Below are positions 45,144-53,879 of a stretch of DNA of 64,000 nt, in pieces. The first letter of the stretch is position 1, and each line of letters starts with the position of its first letter. Below the pieces are notes generated by a model, which was given only the letters and a program-made list of their open reading frames with translations, was not told the origin of the DNA and did not search any database. The stretch comes from Pseudobutyrivibrio sp. YE44 (GTDB lineage: Bacteria > Bacillota > Clostridia > Lachnospirales > Lachnospiraceae). The position numbers and the translations under genes are program-made. The stretch covers positions 124,001 through 188,000 of the forward strand of contig NZ_FMXT01000004.1 of NCBI RefSeq assembly GCF_900104335.1. The letters are read 5' to 3'.

Positions 45144-46109
45144 TTACTCTTTAACGCCACCAAGTGTAAGTCCTGTTACGAAGTACTTCTGAAGGAATGG
45201 ATAAATACAAATGATTGGTAACATTGTAACAATTGTGGCTGCAGCTCTGACAGAGGTAGGGGTTACAGAGCCTTCGCCAGCATTCTTCATGGCTTCTGCA
45301 GATGAGCTCTGGTTTGAAACTGAAGAAAGGAGCTTCATTAACTCATACTGTAAGGTTGTGTACTGAGAAGCCATTCTGTTGTAAAGCATTGCATCGAACC
45401 ATGAGTTCCACTGACCTACTGCTACGAAGAGTGCTACAGTTGCGTATACTGGCTTACATAGTGGAGAAATAATCTTTAGGAAAATAGTTGTGTAACCAGC
45501 ACCGTCAAGCTGTGCAGACTCTTCCAAGCTGTCAGGGATGCCTCGCATGTAGGTTCTTATAACAAGCATGTTAAAGGCAGAAATCATTCCTGGAATAATG
45601 TAAACTGCAAAACTGTTTGTAAGTCCTAGGGATTTAAAAAGGAGGAATGTAGGGATCAATCCGCCATTAACATACATTGTAATTACCCAAAACAACGATA
45701 CCTGCTTAGCGAAGATGAAATTCTTACGGCTAACGATAAATGCAAGTATTGCGTTGGTAACAAGTGCAAGGAGTGTTCCAAGGATTGTTCTTGAAACTGT
45801 GATGAATGCACCTGTAACAAGGTTATCTTTTGCTAATACTGTTTCATAGTTCTTCATAGTGAACACACGAGGAATTAAATAGATACCGCCTCTAAGTGCA
45901 TCTGTACCATCATTTAAAGAAACAGCTAATGTGTTTAATACTGGGTAAAGTGTAACGACTACAAATATAATCATGAAAAGTCCGTTACAAATTCTGAAGG
46001 CCAAATCAGCGCCTGAAATCTTTTTACGTTTTTTAGCTTTCACTTTAGTTACCTCCTTACTTTCGGTGGTACCGGCAAAGCTAACTAGTGAACTACTTGT
46101 CTGATCCAT
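45144..46109 (-). CDS. ABC sugar importer permease, LplC/YtcP-like
   Basis: 321 residues from ATG 46109, AAGGAGG 8 nt upstream; the longer frame to 46235 overlaps the previous gene. A basic cytoplasmic N-terminus, then six membrane spans. The EAA loop SLEESAQLDGAGYTTIFLKI (about residue 210) contacts the ATPase. The C-terminal YPFLQKYFVTGLTLGGVKE is typical of the LplC-type family that imports oligosaccharides. It pairs with the LplB-like permease 13 nt upstream. No ATPase gene is nearby; these systems usually borrow a shared MsmX-like ATPase. Confidence 0.93.
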   Translation of the reverse strand: MDQTSSSLVSFAGTTESKEVTKVKAKKRKKISGADLAFRICNGLFMIIFVVVTLYPVLNTLAVSLNDGTDALRGGIYLIPRVFTMKNYETVLAKDNLVTGAFITVSRTILGTLLALVTNAILAFIVSRKNFIFAKQVSLFWVITMYVNGGLIPTFLLFKSLGLTNSFAVYIIPGMISAFNMLVIRTYMRGIPDSLEESAQLDGAGYTTIFLKIISPLCKPVYATVALFVAVGQWNSWFDAMLYNRMASQYTTLQYELMKLLSSVSNQSSSAEAMKNAGEGSVTPTSVRAAATIVTMLPIICIYPFLQKYFVTGLTLGGVKE

Positions 46110-46122
46110 TTTCTTCGCCTCC

Positions 46123-47043
46123 TTAGAATAATCTCTCTTCACCGTGTTTCTTAGCAATATGATTGAAGAACACAATGAGAATGATAGAAACAACACTCTT
46201 GAAAATACCTGCGGCTGTACCGATTGAGTAATCACCCTGGCTGATACCCCATTTCAAAACGTAGATATCAATTGTCTGTGATACGTTCTGTACAAGACCA
46301 TTTCCAAGTAAGTACTGAATTTCGAAACCTGCATTAAGTACGTTACCTACGTTCATAAGAAGAAGAATCATAATTGTTGGCTTGATTCCTGGAAGTGTAA
46401 CGTTCTTAATCTTTGCCCATCTACCAGCACCGTCGATTGAAGCTGCTTCATAAAGTGATGGGTCGATAGAAGTAATTGCTGCTAAATATATAATTGCATT
46501 CCAGCCTGTTTCCTTCCAAACATTAGCGAAAGCAACAATTGGCCAGAAGTATTTTTCATGTGCAAAAAAGTTGATTGGCTGTGAAATTGTGCCAAAATGC
46601 ATTAAAAGTGTATTGATGATACCTGTTCCCGAAAGAGCATCATGAAGAATACCTGTAACGATGATCCATGAAAGGAAGTGAGGTAAATATGAAATTGTCT
46701 GAACTACTTTCTTTCCGCCCTTGCTAGCCATTTCATTTAAGAGAATAGCAAATAAAATAGCCATGAAGAAGGTTACTGCCAAGTTGATAACACCCATTGC
46801 TAAAGTGTTACGAATTACTCTTAAGAAAGTTACATCTGAGAATAAAAGCTTGAACTTTCCAAGTCCGATAAACTCTGAATGTAAAAGACCTGTAACTGGC
46901 TTATAGTTTTGGAATGCCATGAGCCAACCTACAAGTGGAGCATAATAGAAAACAATACCATAGATTGTGATTGCTGCTGCCCAGAAAAGAAGTATCTTCT
47001 GGTGCTTTATATCCACCATGTTAAAAGACTTTTTTTGCGTCAT
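46123..47043 (-). CDS. ABC sugar importer permease, LplB-like
   Basis: 306 residues, ATG 47043, GGAGG upstream. Six spans, with the EAA loop SLYEAASIDGAGRWAKIKNV (about 205-225) followed by TLPGI. N-terminal FYYAPLVGWLMAFQNYKP is characteristic of the LplB/YtmP branch. It forms the channel with the LplC-like partner immediately downstream and receives sugar from the lipoprotein encoded at 47141. An intercistronic hairpin separates it from that gene, so its expression is probably lower. Confidence 0.93.
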   Translation of the reverse strand: MTQKKSFNMVDIKHQKILLFWAAAITIYGIVFYYAPLVGWLMAFQNYKPVTGLLHSEFIGLGKFKLLFSDVTFLRVIRNTLAMGVINLAVTFFMAILFAILLNEMASKGGKKVVQTISYLPHFLSWIIVTGILHDALSGTGIINTLLMHFGTISQPINFFAHEKYFWPIVAFANVWKETGWNAIIYLAAITSIDPSLYEAASIDGAGRWAKIKNVTLPGIKPTIMILLLMNVGNVLNAGFEIQYLLGNGLVQNVSQTIDIYVLKWGISQGDYSIGTAAGIFKSVVSIILIVFFNHIAKKHGEERLF

Positions 47044-47086
47044 AATGTCCTCCCAATTACTTTAAAACGCCCGATTTTTGATATAA

Positions 47087-47123
47087 ATATAGCAGGGCAC
47101 AAGCAGAACCGGCCCTGCTATAT
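47087..47123 (-). promoter_or_regulatory. Intercistronic hairpin between binding protein and permease genes
   Basis: Perfect 12-bp arms ATATAGCAGGGC (47087-47098) and GCCCTGCTATAT (47112-47123), 13-nt loop. No T-run follows, only TTATATC. It probably protects the upstream binding-protein mRNA or partly terminates, giving excess binding protein over permease. Confidence 0.7.
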
Positions 47124-47140
47124 GGGTATTTCAACAATTA

Positions 47141-48829
47141 TTATTTCTTTTTAGAACCACCCTCATACTTAGCAGCTTCTTCAACTCTTCTCTCGAGCTC
47201 TGTCTGCATTTCTGAGATGAAGTCTTCTGGCTTACACTCTTCATATACGCCCATGTACTCGTTCCAGCCCTTCTCAAAGTCTTCTGACATAACTACCTTT
47301 GGAAGATACTGGTGCTTAATCTCACCCATCTTAGCCCAAGCTGTTCCACCTGGTGTAGATGTTGTCATTGTGCTTGAGTATGTGTACATTGGATACCATG
47401 GACCTGGAGCTTCTGATGTACCAAGCATCTCTACGTATGTCTGAGCTCCATATGCCTCGAAGCACTTCTTGATTGGCTCTGAAAGACCATCGAAGAATTC
47501 CTGCTCCTGTCCGTCTGACTTCATAGCATTCTTACCATCACGGCTTGTTCCAGAATACTGTGGGAAGTATGAGTATGAACAAACGTGTGAAGCCTTGTAA
47601 GCTGTATCAGCCTGCTGCTTTCTCATCTCTGGTGTTCTGTAGTACATTCCGTCGTCGCCAACCTTGTAATCTACATCCTTAACACCCCAGAATCTTAAAT
47701 CATGAATATCCTGATCAAGAAGGTCATTTACGAACTGAAGTGCACCCTCTACATCCTGGCATGATGTTGTAATTGCAAGACCTGAAGAAACATTAAGAAC
47801 TCCGCCTGAGTTGTGCCACTGGTTCTTCATACCCTTCTCAATTGTGATTGGAAGTGGAACATACTGGCAACCCTTCTCATCAAGACCAGCTGACTTGATA
47901 GCATCTTCAGCTGTGTATGCGAAATCCCACCACTGATCGATCATACCAAGTACACGACCTGAAGAAAGCTTTGCAATGTACTCATCATATGTCTGTGTGA
48001 ATGACTCAGGATCTACGATACCCTTCTTGTACTCCTCGTTTAACTTCTGGAAGTACTTCTTAGCTGTTGGTGTTGTGTTGTAATCAACAATCTTCATTGT
48101 ATCTGGATCTACGATAACTGATCCATCGTTTGGATAACCATCAAGGAATTCTGGTGCATTCTCTAAGCAGAAATATCTCCAGTCATCACAAAGGATTGTG
48201 TAAGGGATATTCTCTGTACCATCATCCATTGTTGGGTTTTCCTTGTTGTAAGACTCGATAAGATCGAAGTACTCATCCATTGTCTCAATCTTTGGATATC
48301 CAGCCCACTCAAGAACTCTTGCCTGAATCCAGAATGCTTCATCGTTATGTGTACAAGCACGCTCTTCTCCGTAGATGTTAGAGAACTGTGGAATCCAATA
48401 GATATGTCCATCGCTCTGACGAAGTGCATCCCACTCCTGCTCTGTAAAGTACTCCTTAATGTTTGGATACTTATCAATGTAATCATCAAGTGCTACAAGA
48501 GCGCCTGCCTCATACATCTGAACTGAACCACTACCAGCTTCAACGAAGTCAGGATACTCGCCACCAGCGATAAGTGTACCAACTGCTTCCTCAGCTGTCT
48601 GACCTGTAAGCCATGTCTCCTTAACCTTGCAGCCAGTCTTCTCAGCGATAATCTGCTGAATCTCGTTGTCGTCGTTGATTTCTGAACCTGGTACTGCAAA
48701 GAATGCTGTAAACTCCTTGATACCGTCCTTGTTAACTGCTCCGCCGCTGCCTGCTGTCTTACCGCATCCAGCAAACATGCTAGAGAGCATTGCAGCGCAA
48801 AGTACAGCGCTTACAATTTTCTTTTTCAT
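47141..48829 (-). CDS. Extracellular sugar-binding lipoprotein of the second importer
   Basis: 562 residues from ATG 48829, GGAGGG 6 nt upstream; the frame extension to 48955 overlaps the response regulator. Lipobox MFAGC (lipidated Cys near 22). A large (about 540 aa) family 1-type binding protein with aromatic-rich ligand segments (DDWRYFCLENAPEFLDGYPNDG region) typical of LplA-like oligosaccharide receptors. It captures oligosaccharides outside the membrane for the two permeases downstream. The adjacent YesM/YesN-like two-component genes upstream probably regulate it. Confidence 0.92.
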   Translation of the reverse strand: MKKKIVSAVLCAAMLSSMFAGCGKTAGSGGAVNKDGIKEFTAFFAVPGSEINDDNEIQQIIAEKTGCKVKETWLTGQTAEEAVGTLIAGGEYPDFVEAGSGSVQMYEAGALVALDDYIDKYPNIKEYFTEQEWDALRQSDGHIYWIPQFSNIYGEERACTHNDEAFWIQARVLEWAGYPKIETMDEYFDLIESYNKENPTMDDGTENIPYTILCDDWRYFCLENAPEFLDGYPNDGSVIVDPDTMKIVDYNTTPTAKKYFQKLNEEYKKGIVDPESFTQTYDEYIAKLSSGRVLGMIDQWWDFAYTAEDAIKSAGLDEKGCQYVPLPITIEKGMKNQWHNSGGVLNVSSGLAITTSCQDVEGALQFVNDLLDQDIHDLRFWGVKDVDYKVGDDGMYYRTPEMRKQQADTAYKASHVCSYSYFPQYSGTSRDGKNAMKSDGQEQEFFDGLSEPIKKCFEAYGAQTYVEMLGTSEAPGPWYPMYTYSSTMTTSTPGGTAWAKMGEIKHQYLPKVVMSEDFEKGWNEYMGVYEECKPEDFISEMQTELERRVEEAAKYEGGSKKK

Positions 48830-48951
48830 AAATAACCCTCCTATATAATCTCCGGAACTTATGTCCCTTTCGTATGATAGTATTCTATGTCTTTTTGTGA
48901 AGTAAAACATCGGAGAAAGTATAGAAAAAAGGGGGTGAAATTTTAAAAATT

Positions 48952-50532
48952 TCACCCGCCTTTTTTATACTTTGTAGGTGTGCATCCCATGGCTTCGATA
49001 AACTTGTTTACAAAGTAGTCTGAGTCTTTGTAGCCAACGGCTTCTGCCACCTCATATATTTTCATATCGGTTTTACGAAGTAGGCGTGCGGCCTCCTCGA
49101 TTCGTTTTCTGTTAAGATAATCCTTGAAGGAACAGCCGTATTTCTTTCTGAAAAGCTGGCCTAAATATGCAGAATTTACAAAGTACTTTTCACTTAAATC
49201 CTTAAGGGTAAGATTTGATGCGTAGTTCTTTTTAATCTCCTCTTCCACATCACCAAGAACACCTCTTGATACGTTTTTACGAAGCTGAGATAAATACTCT
49301 CCATAAGCATATGACATTCTGCAAAGGTGAGTCTTTCCACCACGGCTAATACCTTCCTCTGAAGTCGTCTCAGAAATAATACGAAGAATCTCTTCCTGGT
49401 TTACAGAGCTATCAAGCTCAGTAGCAAGATGAATCAGCTGAAACAAAAGATAATTGATATTAAGGTTCATAGTTGAACCTGTAACACCTGTCTTTTGCAT
49501 TTCTTCATAAAAGTCATCTACGCATTTACGAATTTCAACATGCTCTCCACGTTCGATAGCGGCTATCAGTGCATCCAATTCCTTTTTACAAATAATAAGA
49601 CCGCTTTCTCCAACCTTGTATTCTTCCTCGTAGAAGTAGATATTTTTCTTTTCTCTAAAGCCCTGGAGAGAATGAAGCATGTTTGCAGTACCGTAAGACT
49701 TTGAAATGTTTCTGATTCCACTTACGTTCTTTCCTACCAACATGGTGATTGGAAGATTTGTGTTTGCCACCAAGTAATCCAGAAACTCCTTCAGATAATC
49801 CTTATCAGTGCACTGAAGTCGCTTACTCATTGAATCATTGTAGATGAAACCAATATCAAAAACCTGCTCACTATTTGAAATATCCCTTATACAGAAAATC
49901 TCGTCATCCTTAAGATATTCACAAGCTGCAGAATAAATCTTCGCCAACTGAATCTTTTTATCATCATCTAAGGCTTCGTCATTGCAAAGCTCATCATCAA
50001 GCTGTATCTCCACATAGCAAAGGTCATCACCTAAAGTGGTTTGCTTTGCAATATAGTCTATATCGTTTACATCATATTTTCCGCTTAACAAACGCATAAG
50101 AGTGCGTTCCATATAAGCCTTTTCCTTTTTCAAAACATCCTGCTTTCGGGATGCCTTTTCAACATTTAAGGCTGAAACCTTCTCCAAGATAGAAAGTAGT
50201 TGCTCCTTCTCAACAGGCTTTAATATATAATCTGTACAATCATATCTAAGAGCTTCCTGAGCATAGCTGAACTCAGCAAAACCACTTAGAATGACAAAAT
50301 ATACATCCTTTTTCAACTCTGTTCTAAGAGCCTTTAACAGTTCAAGACCTGTCATAACCGGCATCTTGATATCTGCAATTACAAGATCCACTGGGTAGTC
50401 CTTGATATAATCAAGAGCTTCCTTTCCATTGCTGGCAGTGGAAATATGATAGCCCGCCTTCTCCCAATCAATAAGTAACTGTAAGCCTTGGAGAATAAAA
50501 GGCTCATCATCAACTAATAACACTTCTAACAT
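48952..50532 (-). CDS. YesN-like response regulator with AraC DNA-binding domain
   Basis: 526 residues, ATG 50532 overlapping the kinase stop by 1 nt. Receiver domain with VDDE (8-10), phospho-acceptor Asp54 in VIADIKMP, and conserved Lys in YILKPVEKEQ. A central linker of about 280 residues precedes two AraC helix-turn-helix motifs (LTLKDLSEKYFVNSAYLGQL and RIEEAARLLRKTDMKIYEVA) and the closing CTPTKYKKGG. This class activates carbohydrate uptake and hydrolase genes in response to extracellular sugars. Targets are likely the importer directly downstream and the GH genes. Confidence 0.94.
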   Translation of the reverse strand: MLEVLLVDDEPFILQGLQLLIDWEKAGYHISTASNGKEALDYIKDYPVDLVIADIKMPVMTGLELLKALRTELKKDVYFVILSGFAEFSYAQEALRYDCTDYILKPVEKEQLLSILEKVSALNVEKASRKQDVLKKEKAYMERTLMRLLSGKYDVNDIDYIAKQTTLGDDLCYVEIQLDDELCNDEALDDDKKIQLAKIYSAACEYLKDDEIFCIRDISNSEQVFDIGFIYNDSMSKRLQCTDKDYLKEFLDYLVANTNLPITMLVGKNVSGIRNISKSYGTANMLHSLQGFREKKNIYFYEEEYKVGESGLIICKKELDALIAAIERGEHVEIRKCVDDFYEEMQKTGVTGSTMNLNINYLLFQLIHLATELDSSVNQEEILRIISETTSEEGISRGGKTHLCRMSYAYGEYLSQLRKNVSRGVLGDVEEEIKKNYASNLTLKDLSEKYFVNSAYLGQLFRKKYGCSFKDYLNRKRIEEAARLLRKTDMKIYEVAEAVGYKDSDYFVNKFIEAMGCTPTKYKKGG

Positions 50533-52139
50533 TAAATTAACCCCTTTAAATATATAACCGGTACCCTTATTTGTACTAGTGTACCAGTTCCAGGTTCAGA
50601 ATCCAAATCAAAGGAAGCCTCTTCATCTGATATCATCTTCAATCGAAGACATGCATTTATTATGCCAACTCTACCCTTTTCCTTGAGCATCTCAATATTG
50701 GCAAAACGCATCTTTCGAAGTAGATTTCTGCTTTCCTCTTCTCCCATTCCGTTTCCTGTATCTTCAATCTCCATTGTGAGAAACTCTCCATCTGAAGATA
50801 TTCTAACGAAAATCCAACCTGGTGTAATTTTACTTTCAATTCCATGTACACAGGCGTTTTCTACGAACGTTACTATAGTAAGCTTTGGAACCAATAAATT
50901 CAAGCATTCTGGCTCAACATCTATATCAAATGATAATCTATCCCCAAAACGATACTTCTGTAATTCCAAATACGCCTTTACGAATTCAAGTTCCTTCTCA
51001 ATGGAAACTTCATCTTCATTCCACTCTGTATATTGACGTTGAAGCTTGGCAAGCCTCTCTACCATTTCAGAGGTCTCAGTTTCCTGTTTTAGAAGTGAAT
51101 GCATTCGAATACTTTCAAGTGCATTAAACAGGAAATGCGGATTAATTTGACTATGAAGCGCAAGTAGCTCCGCATTCTTTTTTGCCACAACTGTCTGCTG
51201 CTCTTTAAGCTTATTCTTATAAGCTGTACCCATAAGATTACTTACGAAAAGTGGAAGCACCAGGTTAATTACAAGCAGTAAAATAAACTGATACCATTTT
51301 CCCTTCATAATGCTAATCAAAGGATTAGTATTATTTATGATTTCAATACTAAGTTCCTGACCATATAGCTTGAATTCCTGAGTGAAAGCAATCTTATTAA
51401 TATCCTTCTTATCAGCATAGTCTTTATTAACATTACTATACTTACTATTAGACATTATCACCTTGGTGCTATCACAGATATATGCTCGATTTTCATAGTT
51501 CAAGTTTGAAAGACTATCAGCACATTTTCCATAGTCAATTATAACAAGCACAAAATTGTTGGAAGTGTTGTTGTAATAATTCAGACGCTGGAAGTAATAA
51601 ATAGTTCTGGCAGTCTGTCCATCTGCTGTCTTTCTTCTTCCAAAGTAAAGCCCCTTGTTTCTGCCAGAGGCCTCCATATATTTATACCAGTCACTTTCAT
51701 AAGCCTGGCTAAGTTTCTGAAATTCGCCACCGTTTGTAATTGTATCGTTATCCAAATAAATTGAAAATTTAAGACCTGACTGACCCTCTACTAATTTAAG
51801 AAGAGTGTCATCAAAGAATTTCTGATATGCATTATAATATTCAAGATTTGAATCGTATTTACGATTTAAAAAATCGTCTACGTACAAACTGCTGTACAGA
51901 GCATTACCAAGCTTTGCAGCCTGGTCTATCTGATTAGTAAAAGTGTAATTGATGGCGTTGGCCTCATTCTCCATTATGTGCTCTTGAGAAGCATGCTCTG
52001 CACGATAAATTCCAGATACAACAAGAGTATCTGACACAATAATTGGGATTATAACAAAAACAATATAGAATAATACTAATCTCTTTTTTGTGTTTGTCTT
52101 TTCAATTATTCTGCCAATCCTTGAACTAATACCAGCCAT
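50532..52139 (-). CDS. YesM-like sensor histidine kinase
   Basis: 535 residues from ATG 52139 (AGGTGG 6 nt upstream; a GTG at 52148 is an alternative). N-terminal span (about 17-37), extracellular sensor domain of about 240 residues, second span (about 283-302), then a His_kinase domain with the phospho-acceptor in LHSQINPHFLFNALESIRM and the ATP-binding EIEDTGNGMGEEE. It passes phosphate to the overlapping YesN-like regulator. The extracellular domain presumably senses xylo-oligosaccharides or a loaded binding protein (inference). It begins 19 nt after the GH43 gene. Confidence 0.94.
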   Translation of the reverse strand: MAGISSRIGRIIEKTNTKKRLVLFYIVFVIIPIIVSDTLVVSGIYRAEHASQEHIMENEANAINYTFTNQIDQAAKLGNALYSSLYVDDFLNRKYDSNLEYYNAYQKFFDDTLLKLVEGQSGLKFSIYLDNDTITNGGEFQKLSQAYESDWYKYMEASGRNKGLYFGRRKTADGQTARTIYYFQRLNYYNNTSNNFVLVIIDYGKCADSLSNLNYENRAYICDSTKVIMSNSKYSNVNKDYADKKDINKIAFTQEFKLYGQELSIEIINNTNPLISIMKGKWYQFILLLVINLVLPLFVSNLMGTAYKNKLKEQQTVVAKKNAELLALHSQINPHFLFNALESIRMHSLLKQETETSEMVERLAKLQRQYTEWNEDEVSIEKELEFVKAYLELQKYRFGDRLSFDIDVEPECLNLLVPKLTIVTFVENACVHGIESKITPGWIFVRISSDGEFLTMEIEDTGNGMGEEESRNLLRKMRFANIEMLKEKGRVGIINACLRLKMISDEEASFDLDSEPGTGTLVQIRVPVIYLKGLI

Positions 52140-52158
52140 CAATTCCACCTAATTATTC

Positions 52159-53712
52159 TTATATACTTTTTTCCAGAGTGAGCCATGCAAAATCACAGTG
52201 ATTCTGACTTGGCTTTCCATTTGAAGAAGTGTACATACCAACTGTACATCCTACAAAGCCACCGGCCTCCTCTGTTGTGTAAGGTAATAAATCAATGTCA
52301 GCCTCTAAAAGAATATGCTTATTATTCTCAATCAAATAAGCCTCAGCCTTCTGATTTTCTACCTTAAGTTCTAAAGTAATAATCTCCCCTTTCACTGGAA
52401 GGCTTCCGCCAACCTGTTCCTGACCTTTAACAGTCTTTCTAATCTGAAGCTTTCTTTCTCCGCCTCGGTTTACAATTTCCAGTGACAAATGGTTTGCGTG
52501 ATTTTGGAATAAAACAATACCACCACACTCATCTTCATTTGCAGGGGTAAAATCAACTCCTGCATTTACTTTAAAGGAATAATCCTTCTGACGCAATCCT
52601 AAAAATGAAGGATAACAAGTATCCTCTGCCCTTTCAGGACGTGTATATAATCTTAAGAAACCTGGACGTTCCTTCAAAGAATAAATATCTTCATTTCTCT
52701 TTTCGATTCCAACCAGTCTCTGGTCAAGCTCTTCTGTATAGAAATGTAGCTGATCACTCCACTCATTTTCCGCTGGAAATTCGTGCTCTTCAAATGGAAG
52801 AACTACCTCATCCTCAAGCTTTCCAACGCCTGGATTAATAACTGGCCATCCCTCTTCCCATACAACCTTTGCAAGGAATGTCTCACGGCCAATGCTACAG
52901 TGCTTTTCACAAGGACGAGAAGCAAGCATTACTATGTACCAGTTGCCATCCTTGTCATCCACAAGATCACCGTGGCCAGCATAGATAATTGGGTAATCCT
53001 TACCAAGATTTCTGTGAGAGAAAATTGGATTTCTTGGACATCCCTCGAACCATGCAAAAAGCTCCTTTGAACGAGCTACTGAAATTGCATGCTCTGGACC
53101 AGTACCGCCCTCTGCGTGAAGAAGATAATAATAGCCATCCTTCTTGTAAAGATGTGGACCTTCTGGCCAAATTACATCCTTAACAGCGCCCTTCCAAATT
53201 GCCATGGACTCGCCAACGAGCTTCATGGTGTTAAGATCAAGCTCCTGTACCCAGATTTCCCAATCTCCATTGTAACGTACTCCCTCAGGATTTGGACGAG
53301 TACCAACATAATAACATCTATCGTCATCATCAAAGAAAAGTGATGGATCAATACCAGGTGCATCTTCTCCAAGATAATATGGATCCGACCATGGTCCCTT
53401 AGGGTCCTTTGCTGTTACTACAAAGTTTCCTCCGTGGCTAACATTTGTAGTAATCATATAATAAGTTCCTTTATGTTCTCTAATTGTTGGAGCAAAAATT
53501 CCTCTTGAGATTTCGCCGCTAACTGGAAGCTGGCTTTCTCTATCAAGCACATGTCCTATTTGCTCCCAGTGTGCCAAATCCTTGCTGTGAAAGATTGGAA
53601 CACCTGGGGCGTATACAAAGCTTGAGCAAACAATATAGTAGTCGTCTCCCACTCGGCATGCCGAAGGGTCAGGGTAGAACCCTTTAAGTATTGGGTTGTG
53701 TGCAGTTACCAT
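52159..53712 (-). CDS. GH43 beta-xylosidase / alpha-arabinofuranosidase
   Basis: 517 residues, ATG 53712, AGGAGG upstream, no signal peptide. Five-bladed propeller with the three catalytic acids: Asp15 in GFYPDPSACR, Asp122 in APGIDPSLFFDD and Glu184 in IWPEGPHLYKK. The C-terminal 200 residues form the GH43_C2 beta sandwich found in xylosidases of subfamilies 11/12. It removes xylose or arabinose from non-reducing ends of imported oligosaccharides. It follows a long GC-rich palindrome and is probably the last enzyme gene before the two-component pair. Confidence 0.93.
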   Translation of the reverse strand: MVTAHNPILKGFYPDPSACRVGDDYYIVCSSFVYAPGVPIFHSKDLAHWEQIGHVLDRESQLPVSGEISRGIFAPTIREHKGTYYMITTNVSHGGNFVVTAKDPKGPWSDPYYLGEDAPGIDPSLFFDDDDRCYYVGTRPNPEGVRYNGDWEIWVQELDLNTMKLVGESMAIWKGAVKDVIWPEGPHLYKKDGYYYLLHAEGGTGPEHAISVARSKELFAWFEGCPRNPIFSHRNLGKDYPIIYAGHGDLVDDKDGNWYIVMLASRPCEKHCSIGRETFLAKVVWEEGWPVINPGVGKLEDEVVLPFEEHEFPAENEWSDQLHFYTEELDQRLVGIEKRNEDIYSLKERPGFLRLYTRPERAEDTCYPSFLGLRQKDYSFKVNAGVDFTPANEDECGGIVLFQNHANHLSLEIVNRGGERKLQIRKTVKGQEQVGGSLPVKGEIITLELKVENQKAEAYLIENNKHILLEADIDLLPYTTEEAGGFVGCTVGMYTSSNGKPSQNHCDFAWLTLEKSI

Positions 53713-53726
53713 AATATACCTCCTGC

Positions 53727-53863
53727 CAGCAGACCTTAAATTTCACATGCTCCCGCAAGGCATCTCCCATATCAGTGCATGGGTCCCCCCGCCGGTGTGG
53801 GCCCCATCCCATGCACTGTATGGTGCCCCCTTGCTCGCGCAGCCATGTTTTTCTTGTCTGCTG
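53727..53863 (-). repeat. 137-nt GC-rich nested palindrome between esterase and GH43 genes
   Basis: Three nested arm pairs: CAGCAGAC (53727) with GTCTGCTG (53856); GCAAGGCA (53755) with TGCC and TTGC (53824-53834); AGTGCATGGG (53774) with CCCATGCACT (53808). The loop is C/G-rich (53784-53807). The element fills the gap and is far more GC-rich than the flanks. It has no T-run, so it looks like a mobile palindromic repeat or an mRNA-stabilising structure, not a terminator. Confidence 0.7.
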
Positions 53864-53879
53864 TCTATTTTTATATTTA

